A DNA stretch of 64,000 nucleotides, taken from Pseudomonas sp. B21-040 (GTDB lineage Bacteria; Pseudomonadota; Gammaproteobacteria; Pseudomonadales; Pseudomonadaceae). Location of the stretch: assembly GCF_024748695.1 (NCBI RefSeq), contig NZ_CP087176.1:5139501-5203500 (forward strand), given 5' to 3'. A model generated the notes under the pieces. It did no database searches. It saw nothing but the letters and a program-made list of their open reading frames with translations, and had not been told where the DNA came from. A program made the position numbers and the translations under genes. Every line of letters begins with the position of its first letter. Position 1 is the first letter of the stretch. Shown in pieces: positions 9,596-18,630 of this stretch.

Positions 9596-9671
9596 GTGCC
9601 ACGGTCCTGAAAATCAATGGGGGTACTCTAACTGTTGTGCCCAGTGCGCCACAGGCCCTCTAAGGCCTCCC

Positions 9672-9701
9672 AAAAAAAAGCGGACAGCCTTGGCTGTCCG
9701 C
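9672..9701 (-). terminator. rho-independent terminator after oprB
   Basis: On the minus strand GCGGACAGCC pairs with GGCTGTCCGC across a 2-nt loop, and a T-run follows. It lies about 40 bp beyond the oprB stop. Confidence 0.9.
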
Positions 9702-9739
9702 AAATATGCGCACATAGAGAGGAGCTTATCGCAACAGCG

Positions 9740-11086
9740 TTAGAACACCGACTGAATTTTCAGGCCGGCCACCAGCGCGTTGTCGACTTCATCCACACCG
9801 CCTGGGTGAGTGACGTATTGCAGGTTAGGACGCACGGTCAGCCAGTTGGTAACGTGGAAGCCGTAGTTGAGTTCGTAGTTGTATTCAGTGGTCCGCAGTG
9901 GCGAGAACAGTGGATCCTCGTACTCAGTCACATTGTTGGCAGCGTTGACCGCCTCGGCGTTTTTCTTCACGTCATCGTTGACATGGATACGGGCGAAACC
10001 GATGCCCATGTCATCTTTAGGACGCGCATCGAACGGGCCCTTGTACACAAACATCAACGACTGGTAGTTGTCGACAATGTTGGTGTCCTTGTCGTGGAAC
10101 GTGGCGTTGGCTGCAATGTTCAGACCGCGGGACTTGTCACCGTTGTGGCTGGTGAGTTGTTGCTGTGCAACGAACCAGTAACCGTGCTTGCTGCTGTGGC
10201 TGCGATAGGCGTTACCGCTGGTGGCCGCATCATTGCCGTTGTCGTCCTTGAGAACGTCATCGGCCTTGGCCGTGCTTTTGTAGTAACCGACACGGTATTC
10301 GCCCGGCAGGTTGCCAGGGTTAGGCAACCAGACCAGTTCGACTGGCAGGACGGTGCCGTTGGTACCACTGCCGCTGAGCTTGAAGCCGTTACCGTGCTCC
10401 AGTTGCGACGTGTTCTGGTTGTACGCGCCGATCTGCGCATAGAACTCAGGCGAGATGTTGTACTTCACGCGGACCGCAGCCTGCATGACCGGCCAGTTGT
10501 ACCAGATGTTGGTGGCCCAGTTACCCACCTGGGAACCACAGAACGCCAGGTTCTGGAACTCGCATGGGAAGGTGTTGAAGTCTTCGCCTTCGCCGAAGTA
10601 ACCGGCCTTGATGTCCAGTTTATTGTCGAAGAACTGGTGCTTGATCCACAACTGGGTCAGACGGACCATGTGACCACGGCCATAGACTTCCTGGGAGGAA
10701 CTCAAGGTGCCAGCACGTGGGTCGCCGATACGGTCATTGGAGATGTTCTCACCGTTACGGTTGGTGAGCTGGATCTTGGCCTGAGTGTTATCCCAGCCAA
10801 ACAGTTTTTGCAGGTCCAGTGCTGCCCCAAGGCCAAACTGGTCTGCGTAACGAGCCGTTTTGTCGTCGTTGAAACCGCCATGGAGGTTGCCGCCGACTTC
10901 ACCGACGTAATCCATTTTGATGTCGATGCCCTGCTCGATCAGCTTGGTCCGCTCGCCACCCCAATCACCGGTCATCCATTCGGAGTCGGCGCTGAACGCA
11001 TCAGCCGCGTGTGCGCTACCGGCCATCATCATCACTGCAACAGCTGACAACTGGCAGATAAGCTGAGCGTTGTTGTTCTTCTTCAT
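9740..11086 (-). CDS. oprB: OprB carbohydrate-selective porin
   Basis: This 448-residue outer-membrane protein has an N-terminal signal peptide (about residues 1-28, ending SAHA-AD). It is rich in alternating aromatic strands typical of a beta-barrel. EWMTGDWGGERTKLIEQGID near the N-terminus is characteristic of OprB, the glucose-inducible porin that brings glucose across the outer membrane. It lies downstream of gtsABCD on the same strand, separated by a 128-bp gap with one REP hairpin, and ends at its own terminator. Regulation with gtsABCD is expected from the known locus. Confidence 0.93.
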   Translation of the reverse strand: MKKNNNAQLICQLSAVAVMMMAGSAHAADAFSADSEWMTGDWGGERTKLIEQGIDIKMDYVGEVGGNLHGGFNDDKTARYADQFGLGAALDLQKLFGWDNTQAKIQLTNRNGENISNDRIGDPRAGTLSSSQEVYGRGHMVRLTQLWIKHQFFDNKLDIKAGYFGEGEDFNTFPCEFQNLAFCGSQVGNWATNIWYNWPVMQAAVRVKYNISPEFYAQIGAYNQNTSQLEHGNGFKLSGSGTNGTVLPVELVWLPNPGNLPGEYRVGYYKSTAKADDVLKDDNGNDAATSGNAYRSHSSKHGYWFVAQQQLTSHNGDKSRGLNIAANATFHDKDTNIVDNYQSLMFVYKGPFDARPKDDMGIGFARIHVNDDVKKNAEAVNAANNVTEYEDPLFSPLRTTEYNYELNYGFHVTNWLTVRPNLQYVTHPGGVDEVDNALVAGLKIQSVF

Positions 11087-11180
11087 CCCTACATCCTCGT
11101 TTTATTGTTATTAACTTTTCTTTTTCTAACGCGGTGACATCGGTTGCAGCGGACGACAGGCCATCCGCCGCGTATCCCCC

Positions 11181-11204
11181 TGTGGGAGCAAGCCTGCTCC
11201 CACA
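11181..11204. repeat. single REP hairpin between gtsD and oprB
   Basis: GTGGGAGCA and TGCTCCCAC form a tight hairpin. This is one solo copy of the REP core otherwise seen as inverted pairs in the window. It may act as a 3' stabiliser or weak terminator for gtsABCD. Confidence 0.7.
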
Positions 11205-11214
11205 CTTTTTATCT

Positions 11215-12375
11215 TCAGCGGCCTTTGAATTGGGCCACGTTGTCAGCGTGCATTTCGCTTTTCGGCAAGCCGGCCACCCCCAAACGCTCCCCCGTCCTGG
11301 CGTCGAACAACAACACTTTCGATGGGTCGAATTGCAGGGTCAGTGTCTCGCCCGGCGCCGGTGCGACGTCTGGTGCCAGACGGCAGCAGACTTTGGTGTC
11401 ATTGAGATTGACGAACACCAGGGTGTCGGGGCCGGTTGGCTCGGTGACCTGGACTTCAGCGCGAATGGTCGGCAATCCGTTCGGTTCGCCATTGGCCAAC
11501 ACGATCTGTTCAGGGCGCATGCCCAGGATCACTTCGCGGTCTTCGAGGCCGGCATCCTGCATGCCCAGTGGCAACTCGCAACGGGCCTGGCCGCTGTCGA
11601 GCAATGCAACCAGACGACCGTCCTTGCGCTGCAAACGCAGGGGGATGAAGTTCATCGGTGGCGAGCCGATGAAGCTCGCCACGAACAGGTTGGCCGGGTT
11701 GTTGTAGATGTCTTTCGGCGTGCCGAACTGCTGGATGATCCCGTCCTTCATCACCGCCACTTTGTCGCCCAGGGTCATCGCTTCGATCTGGTCGTGGGTC
11801 ACGTAGACCGTGGTGGTTTTCAGGCGCTGGTGCATCAGTTTCATTTCGGTGCGCATCTCGACCCGCAGCTTGGCGTCGAGGTTGGACAGCGGTTCGTCGA
11901 ACAGGTAAATCTTCGGTCGCCGCGCCAGGGCCCGGCCCATGGCGACACGCTGTTGTTGACCACCGGAGAGCTGGCCCGGCTTGCGGGTAAGCAGGTGTTC
12001 GATCTGCAGCAATTTGGCGACGCGAGCGACTTCTTCGTCGATTTCGGCAGTCGGCATTTTGCGGATCTTCAGGCCGAACGCGATGTTGTCGCGCACACTC
12101 ATGGTCGGGTACAGCGCGTAGGACTGGAACACCATGGCGATGTCGCGATCCTTGGGGCTCATGCCGCTGATGTCGGCGTCGTCCACCAGGATTGCGCCGC
12201 CGCTGATGGTTTCCAGGCCGGCGATGCAGTTCATCAGCGTGGATTTACCGCAGCCCGATGGCCCTACCAGGATCAGGAACTCACCGTCATCGATCTTCAG
12301 TTCGATGTTTTTCAGAGTGTCCGGCAAACCGGCGCCGTAGGTCTTGTTGACGTTGCGTAATTCGAGAGTTGCCAT
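11215..12375 (-). CDS. gtsD: glucose ABC transporter ATP-binding protein
   Basis: This 386-residue CUT1-family ATPase resembles MalK/UgpC. Walker A GPSGCGKST is at residues 38-46, the Q-loop and the LSGGQQQRVAMGRAL signature follow, and Walker B is IYLFDEPLSNLD. A C-terminal OB/TOBE regulatory region (about 240-386) follows. It should energise uptake of glucose through GtsBC with GtsA. It is the last gene of gtsABCD, starting 4 bp after gtsC. Other CUT1 permeases sometimes share such ATPases; that is not visible here. Confidence 0.93.
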   Translation of the reverse strand: MATLELRNVNKTYGAGLPDTLKNIELKIDDGEFLILVGPSGCGKSTLMNCIAGLETISGGAILVDDADISGMSPKDRDIAMVFQSYALYPTMSVRDNIAFGLKIRKMPTAEIDEEVARVAKLLQIEHLLTRKPGQLSGGQQQRVAMGRALARRPKIYLFDEPLSNLDAKLRVEMRTEMKLMHQRLKTTTVYVTHDQIEAMTLGDKVAVMKDGIIQQFGTPKDIYNNPANLFVASFIGSPPMNFIPLRLQRKDGRLVALLDSGQARCELPLGMQDAGLEDREVILGMRPEQIVLANGEPNGLPTIRAEVQVTEPTGPDTLVFVNLNDTKVCCRLAPDVAPAPGETLTLQFDPSKVLLFDARTGERLGVAGLPKSEMHADNVAQFKGR

Positions 12376-12379
12376 GTTT

Positions 12380-13225
12380 CTACCCCTTGACCGCGCCGGA
12401 CGTCAGCCCACGCAGGAAATACTTGCCAGCGAATATGTAGACCAGCAGTGTCGGCAGCCCGGCGATCATCGCGGCGGCCATATCAACGTTGTATTCCTTG
12501 GCCCCGGTGCTGGTGTTGACCAGGTTGTTCAGGGCCACGGTAATTGGCTGGGCATCGCCACTGGCGAACACCACGCCGAACAGGAAGTCGTTCCAGATTT
12601 GAGTGAACTGCCAGATCAGGCAGACCATCACGATCGGGATCGACATCGGCAGCAGGATCTTCAGGAAGATCGTGAAGAAGCCCGCACCGTCCAGGCGTGC
12701 AGCCTTGACCAGTGCATCCGGAATGCTCACGTAGTAGTTGCGGAAGAACAGCGTGGTGAACGCCAGGCCGTAGACCACGTGCACCAGCACCAGGCCGGTG
12801 GTGGTGTTAGCCAGGCCGAACTTGCCGAGGGTGAACGAGGCAGGCAACAGCACGGTCTGGAACGGCAGGAAGCAGCCGAACAACAGCAGGCCGAAGAACA
12901 GTTGCGAGCCACGGAAACGCCACATCGACAGTACGTAACCGTTCATGGCACCGATGAAGGTGGAAATCAGCACCGCCGGCACGGTGATCTTCACCGAGTT
13001 CCAGAAATAGCCGCCGACCACGTCCCAGGCCTTGATCCAGCCGATACCGTCAATTACGGTCGGCCAGCTCAGCAAGTTGCCGGTGCGGATGTCTTCCGGA
13101 GATTTGAAGCTGGTCAGCAGCATCACCACCAGCGGGATCAGGTACACCGCCGCTGCGAGCAGCAGCGTGGAGTATATGGCGACCCGGCTGAAGCTGAGGC
13201 TGCGTTTTCCGAATTGATCAGTCAT
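12380..13225 (-). CDS. gtsC: glucose ABC transporter permease GtsC
   Basis: This 281-residue inner-membrane permease of the MalG type has about six predicted hydrophobic helices. The EAA loop DALVKAARLDGAGFFTIFLK contacts the ATPase. It overlaps gtsB by 8 bp, so the two permeases are probably translationally coupled. With GtsB it forms the transmembrane channel for glucose delivered by GtsA. Confidence 0.92.
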   Translation of the reverse strand: MTDQFGKRSLSFSRVAIYSTLLLAAAVYLIPLVVMLLTSFKSPEDIRTGNLLSWPTVIDGIGWIKAWDVVGGYFWNSVKITVPAVLISTFIGAMNGYVLSMWRFRGSQLFFGLLLFGCFLPFQTVLLPASFTLGKFGLANTTTGLVLVHVVYGLAFTTLFFRNYYVSIPDALVKAARLDGAGFFTIFLKILLPMSIPIVMVCLIWQFTQIWNDFLFGVVFASGDAQPITVALNNLVNTSTGAKEYNVDMAAAMIAGLPTLLVYIFAGKYFLRGLTSGAVKG

Positions 13226-14126
13226 GGCGTTTGCCTCGCAGCTCGGAGTACAGGTACGGCACGAGGATGGTCAGCACGGCACCGAGCATGAGCATGGCGC
13301 TGGCCGAACCGATGCCCATCTGGCCACGGCTGAAGGTGAAGGAATACATGAACATCGCCGGCAGGTCGGACGAGTAGCCGGGGCCGCCCGCCGTCATCGC
13401 CGCGACCAGGTCGAAGCTCTTGATTGCGATGTGCGCAAGGATCATGAAGGCACTGAAGAACACCGGGCGCAGGCTCGGCAAAACGATCTTCAGGTAGATG
13501 GTCGGCAGGCTTGCACCGTCGACCTGGGCGGCACGGATGATCGACTGATCGACACCGCGCAGACCGGCGAGGAACATCGCCATGACAAACCCGGAGGCTT
13601 GCCACACAGCGGCGATCACCAGGCAGTAGACGACGCGATCCTGATCCACCAGCCAGTCGAGGCGAAAGCCTTCCCAGCCCCAGTCACGCAGCATCTTGTC
13701 CAGACCCAGGCCTGGGTTGAGCAGCCATTTCCATGCGGTACCGGTGACGATCATCGAGAGCGCCATCGGGTACAGGTAAACGGTGCGAATGAAACCTTCC
13801 TTGCGAATGCGCTGGTCCAGCAACACGGCGAGGAACACGCCGAGCACCAGGCTGATACCGATGAACATGCCGCCGAACACCGCGAGGTTTTTGCTCGCGA
13901 CCCACCAGCGATCGTTGTCCATCAGGCGCATGTATTGCTGCAGGCCGACCCACTTGTAGCTCGGCATGAAGCTGGAATTGGTAAAGGACAGAATGAACGT
14001 CCAGATGATGTAACCGTAGAAACCAACCAACACGATCAGCATGCTCGGCGCCAGTACCAACTTGGGTAACCAGCGTTGCAGCGCATCGAACGGTGAGGCT
14101 TTGCTGAAAACCGCCACAGAGCTCAT
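13218..14126 (-). CDS. gtsB: glucose ABC transporter permease GtsB
   Basis: This 302-residue permease of the MalF type has multiple transmembrane helices and the EAA loop RAAQVDGASLPTIYLKIVLP. I chose the ATG at 14126 (MSSVAVFSKASPFDALQRWL): the longer open frame up to 14210 would read through a REP element and lacks family similarity. No strong ribosome-binding site is visible, and gtsB is separated from gtsA by a 139-bp gap with a REP pair. Confidence 0.9.
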   Translation of the reverse strand: MSSVAVFSKASPFDALQRWLPKLVLAPSMLIVLVGFYGYIIWTFILSFTNSSFMPSYKWVGLQQYMRLMDNDRWWVASKNLAVFGGMFIGISLVLGVFLAVLLDQRIRKEGFIRTVYLYPMALSMIVTGTAWKWLLNPGLGLDKMLRDWGWEGFRLDWLVDQDRVVYCLVIAAVWQASGFVMAMFLAGLRGVDQSIIRAAQVDGASLPTIYLKIVLPSLRPVFFSAFMILAHIAIKSFDLVAAMTAGGPGYSSDLPAMFMYSFTFSRGQMGIGSASAMLMLGAVLTILVPYLYSELRGKRHD

Positions 14127-14168
14127 CGGGATAATCCAGGTGGAGAGAAGTGAGATCGACACAGCCCT

Positions 14169-14260
14169 TGTGGGAGCCGAGCTTGCTCGCGATGACGGAC
14201 TGACATTCAAAAGAGATGTCGACTGTTACACCGCTATCGCGAGCTAGCTCAGCTCCTACA
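14169..14260. repeat. REP pair between gtsA and gtsB
   Basis: TGTGGGAGCCGAGCTTGCTC and an imperfect inverse ending GCTCCTACA face each other. Such elements between a binding-protein gene and its permeases often protect the upstream mRNA, consistent with higher need for GtsA. Confidence 0.8.
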
Positions 14261-14265
14261 GGGGA

Positions 14266-15564
14266 TTACTGGGCCGCTTTGACAGCCGATGCCAGTTGGG
14301 CGCTGGCCTTGGCCGGGTCAGCATCCTTGTCGTTCATGAAGTTGGTGACCACATCGAAGATCGCGCCCTGTACGGCCAGGGAGGTGGCCATGTTGTGCGC
14401 CATGCTCGGTTGCAGGCCGCCCGTCTTGTCGTCCGCAACGAAGTCCTTCGCTGACTTCTGGGCACACTCGTCGAAGCCGAGCTTGTCCATTTCATTCAGC
14501 ATGTCGTTACGCACCGGGATCGACCCTTTGTTCATGCTGAAGACTTTCTGGAAGTCAGTGCCCAATGCGACCTTGGCCAGGTCTTGCTGGGCAGCGATGT
14601 CACCCTTGCGATCCGCTTTGAGCTTGAACACCGCCAGGGAGTCGATGTTGTAGGTGAAGGCTTTTTCGGTGCCCGGGAACGGTACGCACTGGTAGTCCTT
14701 GCCCGCGACTTTCTTCGCCGCTGTCCATTCGCTTTTCGCCCAGTCGCCCATCATCTGCATGCCGGCCTTGCCGCCGATGACGTCGGCGGCGGCGATGTTC
14801 CAGTCACGACCGGCGCGGTTCGGGTCCATGTAGCCGGTGATTTTTTTCAGTTCGGTGAACGACTTGGTCATCTCCGGGCCGGAGAGGGTTTTCTGGTCCA
14901 GGTCAACCAGGGCTTTCTTGTAACCGTCGGCGCCCATGACCGAGAGCACCACGTCTTCAAACACGGTGCTGTCCTGCCAAGGCTGACCGCCGTGGGCCAG
15001 GGCGATGAAGCCTGCGGCTTTGAGCTTGTCGCCAGCGGCATAGAATTCTTCGAGGGTGGTCGGGGCTTTTTCGATCCCGGCTTTCTTGAACACTTCCGGG
15101 TTGATCCACAGCCAGTTCACACGGTGAATGTTCACCGGAACGGCGACGTAGTCACCTTCGTACTTCACGGTATCGGAGACTTTCCTGGACAGCAGGCCAT
15201 CCCAGTTTTCCGACTTGGAAACGTCTTTCAACGCGTCGGTGCTGAGCAGGCCAGTGCTGCCCCACTCCTGGATGTCCGGGCCTTTGATCTGTGCGACGCC
15301 CGGCGGGTTACCCGCTACGGCGCGGCTTTTGAGCACGGTCATGGCCGTAGAACCACCACCGCCGGCGACAGCGCCGTCTTTCCAGGTGAAGCCGTCTTTT
15401 TCGACTTGAGCCTTGAGCACATCGACCGCTGCTTTTTCACCACCCGACGTCCACCAGTGAACAACTTCCACGGAACCTTTGGATTCGGCGGCAAGCACAC
15501 TGAGAGGGAGCGCAGACAGGGAGGCGAGAGAAATGACAGTAGCGAGGCGAGAAATCGCATTCAT
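14266..15564 (-). CDS. gtsA: glucose ABC transporter periplasmic binding protein
   Basis: This 432-residue CUT1 solute-binding protein starts with a signal peptide (residues 1-25, ending LSVLAA). The mature part begins with [17 protein letters not shown], typical of sugar-binding proteins. It carries [19 protein letters not shown] and other family blocks. It should capture glucose in the periplasm and pass it to GtsBC-D. It is the first gene of the operon; AAGAAAGG precedes the ATG. A conserved upstream module (15625-15674) is shared with the AGE-epimerase gene. Confidence 0.93.
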   Translation of the reverse strand: MNAISRLATVISLASLSALPLSVLAAESKGSVEVVHWWTSGGEKAAVDVLKAQVEKDGFTWKDGAVAGGGGSTAMTVLKSRAVAGNPPGVAQIKGPDIQEWGSTGLLSTDALKDVSKSENWDGLLSRKVSDTVKYEGDYVAVPVNIHRVNWLWINPEVFKKAGIEKAPTTLEEFYAAGDKLKAAGFIALAHGGQPWQDSTVFEDVVLSVMGADGYKKALVDLDQKTLSGPEMTKSFTELKKITGYMDPNRAGRDWNIAAADVIGGKAGMQMMGDWAKSEWTAAKKVAGKDYQCVPFPGTEKAFTYNIDSLAVFKLKADRKGDIAAQQDLAKVALGTDFQKVFSMNKGSIPVRNDMLNEMDKLGFDECAQKSAKDFVADDKTGGLQPSMAHNMATSLAVQGAIFDVVTNFMNDKDADPAKASAQLASAVKAAQ

Positions 15565-15624
15565 CTAGAAGTACCTTTCTTGTTGTTATGCATGCAAGTC
15601 TGGTGCTTGCGCTGCATAGGATTT

Positions 15625-15674
15625 TAAACAGGAGTTATCCCCTCGCAGGTAACGAAGGGACGCTGGAATGTCAC
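15625..15674 (-). promoter_or_regulatory. gtsA promoter/operator module (candidate GltR site)
   Basis: On the plus strand the order is TAAACA, 14 bases, GCAGGTAACGAAGGG, 8 bases, ATGTCAC. The same blocks with identical spacing occur upstream of the AGE gene (16979-17028). Read toward gtsA, GTGACA and GTTACC form a direct repeat 21 bp apart, and the TGTTTAAAAT block could supply a -10. GltR binding is inference from the two-component genes nearby. Confidence 0.6.
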
Positions 15675-15681
15675 TGCATGG

Positions 15682-16941
15682 TTACACAGGAGCGCTCTGT
15701 GATAACTGCCCCAGAGCGGTGGCCATGCTCGGCGCCAGAGGCAGACGCGGAATCAATACGGCTTGCCAGGCGTGATACAGGTCGGGTTTACCGGCCCAGA
15801 TATCAGCGCTTGGGCGGTTTTGCGGATCCAGCTCATGGTGCCAACTGCCGTCGCAACGATCGATAAAATGACTGTCACAGAATTCCCAGAATAGCCGGTA
15901 CCAGGTTTCGTATCGCGCATCGCCGGTGCGTTTAAGCAACGCACTGGCGGCGGCACTGGCTTCGCAATGGGTCCAGTGCAGACGGTGGCGAACCACCGCC
16001 CGATTGTCCCAGTCGAGGGTGTAGACAATCCCGGGCAGCCCATCGACATCCCAGCCGTGACGGCAGTTGTGGTCGAAGAGTTTTTGCGCGTCGGTGGCGA
16101 GCCAGCCTGGCGTGAGCATTCCCGCCTGAACCCGCGCCGCTTCAAGGTGCAGCACCAGTCGCGCCCATTCAAAACCGTGGCCCGGTGTGGTGCCGTAGGG
16201 GCGAAAACCGTCGGCCGGGTTGTCGTGGTTGTACTCGCGTAGCGGCTGCCACTGACGGTCGAAATGCTCGATCACCAGATAATCATTGGCCGCGGCATGA
16301 CCGTGAATAACGCGCTCGACGATGCGTTGTGCACGGCACAGCCAGCGGTTGTCCTGGGTGACATCGGCCAGTGCGAGGAAGGCTTCGGTGGCGTGCATGT
16401 TGCTGTTGGCACCGCGATAGGCCTCCTCTTCACGCCAGTCGCGATTGAAGGATTCGCGCATCGCGCCCTCCTCCTCGCTCCAGAAATGCGTGTCGATGAT
16501 ATTGATTGCATCGTCGAGCAAGGCTTGTGCGCCGGGACGCTGGGCGACGACGGCGGAACTGGCGGCCAACGCAACAAAGGCGTGCAGGTAGGCGGCCTTA
16601 CCAGTGTTGCCGTCGCGATGATGCGCGACCGCAAACCAGCCCCCGTGTTCGGCATCGCGCAGCGGCCCGCTGAGGGCGCGGACGCCGTGATCCACCAACT
16701 CCGCAAACCCCGCAAGCCCCTGGATGTGCGCCATGGCGAAGCTGTGGGTCATGCGGGCGGTGTTCATGGTTTCGGCGTAGGCGTTGGCCGGCAGGCGGCC
16801 TTTTTCATCCAGATTGCCGAAGCCGTCGGCAAGCGTTGAAGCCTTGGCAAACGCCAGCAGGCGCAGGCCTTCAGCTGCAAGCCATTGCTGATGGGCAGGC
16901 GCGTTCAGCCAACTGCTGAACGCCGGTTGGAAGGTGTCCAT
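15682..16941 (-). CDS. AGE-family epimerase/isomerase (mannose/cellobiose-epimerase-like)
   Basis: This 419-residue protein has the (alpha/alpha)6-barrel of the N-acylglucosamine 2-epimerase superfamily. Blocks such as YRGANSNMHATEAFLAL, PGHGFEWARLVLHLE, HCEASAAASALLKRTGDARY and DGSWHHELDPQNRPS contain the Arg and His residues used by the family. YihS-like members interconvert mannose, fructose and glucose. Its position between gtrS and gtsA suggests an aldose/ketose isomerase feeding the glucose pathway, though the exact sugar is unproven. It has its own upstream module shared with gtsA. Confidence 0.82.
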   Translation of the reverse strand: MDTFQPAFSSWLNAPAHQQWLAAEGLRLLAFAKASTLADGFGNLDEKGRLPANAYAETMNTARMTHSFAMAHIQGLAGFAELVDHGVRALSGPLRDAEHGGWFAVAHHRDGNTGKAAYLHAFVALAASSAVVAQRPGAQALLDDAINIIDTHFWSEEEGAMRESFNRDWREEEAYRGANSNMHATEAFLALADVTQDNRWLCRAQRIVERVIHGHAAANDYLVIEHFDRQWQPLREYNHDNPADGFRPYGTTPGHGFEWARLVLHLEAARVQAGMLTPGWLATDAQKLFDHNCRHGWDVDGLPGIVYTLDWDNRAVVRHRLHWTHCEASAAASALLKRTGDARYETWYRLFWEFCDSHFIDRCDGSWHHELDPQNRPSADIWAGKPDLYHAWQAVLIPRLPLAPSMATALGQLSQSAPV

Positions 16942-16978
16942 GGCATACCTTTTTTGTTGTTATGACTGGAGGGCAGTC

Positions 16979-17028
16979 TAAACAACGGGCGATGACAGGC
17001 AGGTAACGAAGGGGGCGAGTTATGTCAC
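16979..17028 (-). promoter_or_regulatory. AGE-gene promoter/operator module (candidate GltR site)
   Basis: TAAACA, 14 bases, GCAGGTAACGAAGGG, 8 bases, ATGTCAC: the same three blocks and spacings as upstream of gtsA, while the intervening bases differ. This pattern indicates a conserved regulatory element rather than a recent duplication. It lies 38-87 bp before the AGE start. Confidence 0.6.
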
Positions 17029-17074
17029 CAGTCTGTGACATTCGCCTTGAGGAGTGTGTTGAATGGTCTGACGC

Positions 17075-17142
17075 CATCGCGAGCAAGCTCGGCTCCTACA
17101 GGATGGGCGCAATACCTGTGGGAGCAAAGCTTGCTCGCGATG
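17075..17142. repeat. REP pair between AGE gene and gtrS
   Basis: CATCGCGAGCAAGCTCGGCT...CTACA faces TGTGGGAGCAAAGCTTGCTCGCGATG. Intergenic, imperfect inverted pair. Confidence 0.8.
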
Positions 17143-17160
17143 AACGATAACGCGGTCTGA

Positions 17161-18630
17161 CTAGTCAACACTTCGCGGTAACTGAAGTGTCACCCGCAAC
17201 CCACCCTCACGCAGGTTTTGCAGGCTCACTTCCCCACCATGGCTATGCGCAATGTTGCGCGCAATTCCCAGCCCCAGCCCATACCCCTGCTGCTGCCCGG
17301 CCAGGCGGAAGTGCGGTTCGAAGACCTGTTCCAACCGTTGCTCGGGCACGCCCGGCCCTTCGTCATCGACGTGCAGAACAAACGCACTGTCGTCATCATC
17401 GATGTGCAAATGCGCGTTTTGTCCGTACTTCAAGGCGTTGTCGATCAGGTTGCCAATGCAGCGTTTAAGCGCCAACGGTTTGCCGGGGTACGCTGCCAGC
17501 GCCCGCCCCTGCTGAGTCACGCGACCATTGCCATTGGGCGCCAGATACGGCTCCACCAGGCAATCAAGCACATGGTTGAGGTCCACCGGTTCGATGTTTT
17601 CGTGAATGTCGGTGTCTTTCACGCATTGCAACGCGCCTTTGACCAGCAACTCCAGCTCATCCAGATCCCGTCCGAACTTGGCTTGCAGCTTTTCGTCTTC
17701 CAGCAATTCCACGCGAAGGCGCAAGCGAGTGATGGGCGTACGCAGGTCATGGGAAATCGCACTGAACAACTGGCTGCGCTCGGTCAGGTACCGGCTGATG
17801 CGTTCGCGCATGGCATTGAATGCACGGCTCACTTCGACCACTTCACTGCCGCCGCCCTCAGCCACCGATTGCACGTCGGCCCCCAGCGACATGTCCCGGG
17901 CGGCACGGGCCAGGCGTTTGAGCGGACGGCTCTGCCAGTGCACCAGCAAACCGATGAACAGCAGCAGAAAACCGCTGGTGAGCACAATGAACCAGACCTG
18001 CTGCGCCGGCAGCCCCTGCTCTTCAAGACTGGTGTAGGGCTCGGGCAGCAGCGAGGCGATGTACAGCCATTCACCCGGCGCCATCTGGATTTGCGTAACC
18101 AGCACAGGCGGGTTCACCGGCTCCAGCGTCAAGGCGTAGTGCGCCCATGAGCGTGGCAATTCGTCGAGCTTCAAGCCACCGTTGAAAATTCGCAGGTCTT
18201 CGGGGCTGACGAAGGTCACCGAAATGTCGGTGTCCTGGCCCAGTGACTGGCGCAGCACTTCGTCCACCGCTTTGAGCACCGCTTCCTTGCGCGGGGTGAT
18301 CGGCAGCACGTCCATGCCCAAGGGTTTGTCGTTGAGGGTCACCACGAATCGGGTGCCGCCCATACTGCGCAATTGGTCCAGCACCAACGGCCTGAAAGCG
18401 ACCGGCAGCGAGCGGAAATAACTGACGCTGGCCGTCATCGAATGCGCCAGGCTGCGGGCACTGGTGACCAGGCCTTCAAGCTGCGTCGCGCGCAATTGCG
18501 ACACCCAGATCACGCTCGACAACGTCTGCGCAAACAACACCGCCAGCAACGTCAGCAGCAACATCCGCCCCAGCAGCGAACGCGGCATCGGCACCTTGGC
18601 CGCAAGCTTGCGCAAAGACTCAGTGGCCAT
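17161..18630 (-). CDS. gtrS: GtrS/GltS sensor histidine kinase
   Basis: This 489-residue membrane kinase has TM1 near residues 20-45, a periplasmic sensor domain, TM2 near 211-231, HAMP, then HisKA with SAISHDLRTPITRLRLR (phospho-His about residue 294). A HATPase follows with IDNALKYG, DDEGPGVP and GYGLGLGIAR. In pseudomonads GtrS senses 2-ketogluconate and/or 6-phosphogluconate and phosphorylates GltR to control glucose uptake genes. I prefer the ATG at 18630 (MATESLRKL); it overlaps the gltR end by 11 bp. An upstream start at 18639 is also possible. Confidence 0.9.
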   Translation of the reverse strand: MATESLRKLAAKVPMPRSLLGRMLLLTLLAVLFAQTLSSVIWVSQLRATQLEGLVTSARSLAHSMTASVSYFRSLPVAFRPLVLDQLRSMGGTRFVVTLNDKPLGMDVLPITPRKEAVLKAVDEVLRQSLGQDTDISVTFVSPEDLRIFNGGLKLDELPRSWAHYALTLEPVNPPVLVTQIQMAPGEWLYIASLLPEPYTSLEEQGLPAQQVWFIVLTSGFLLLFIGLLVHWQSRPLKRLARAARDMSLGADVQSVAEGGGSEVVEVSRAFNAMRERISRYLTERSQLFSAISHDLRTPITRLRLRVELLEDEKLQAKFGRDLDELELLVKGALQCVKDTDIHENIEPVDLNHVLDCLVEPYLAPNGNGRVTQQGRALAAYPGKPLALKRCIGNLIDNALKYGQNAHLHIDDDDSAFVLHVDDEGPGVPEQRLEQVFEPHFRLAGQQQGYGLGLGIARNIAHSHGGEVSLQNLREGGLRVTLQLPRSVD

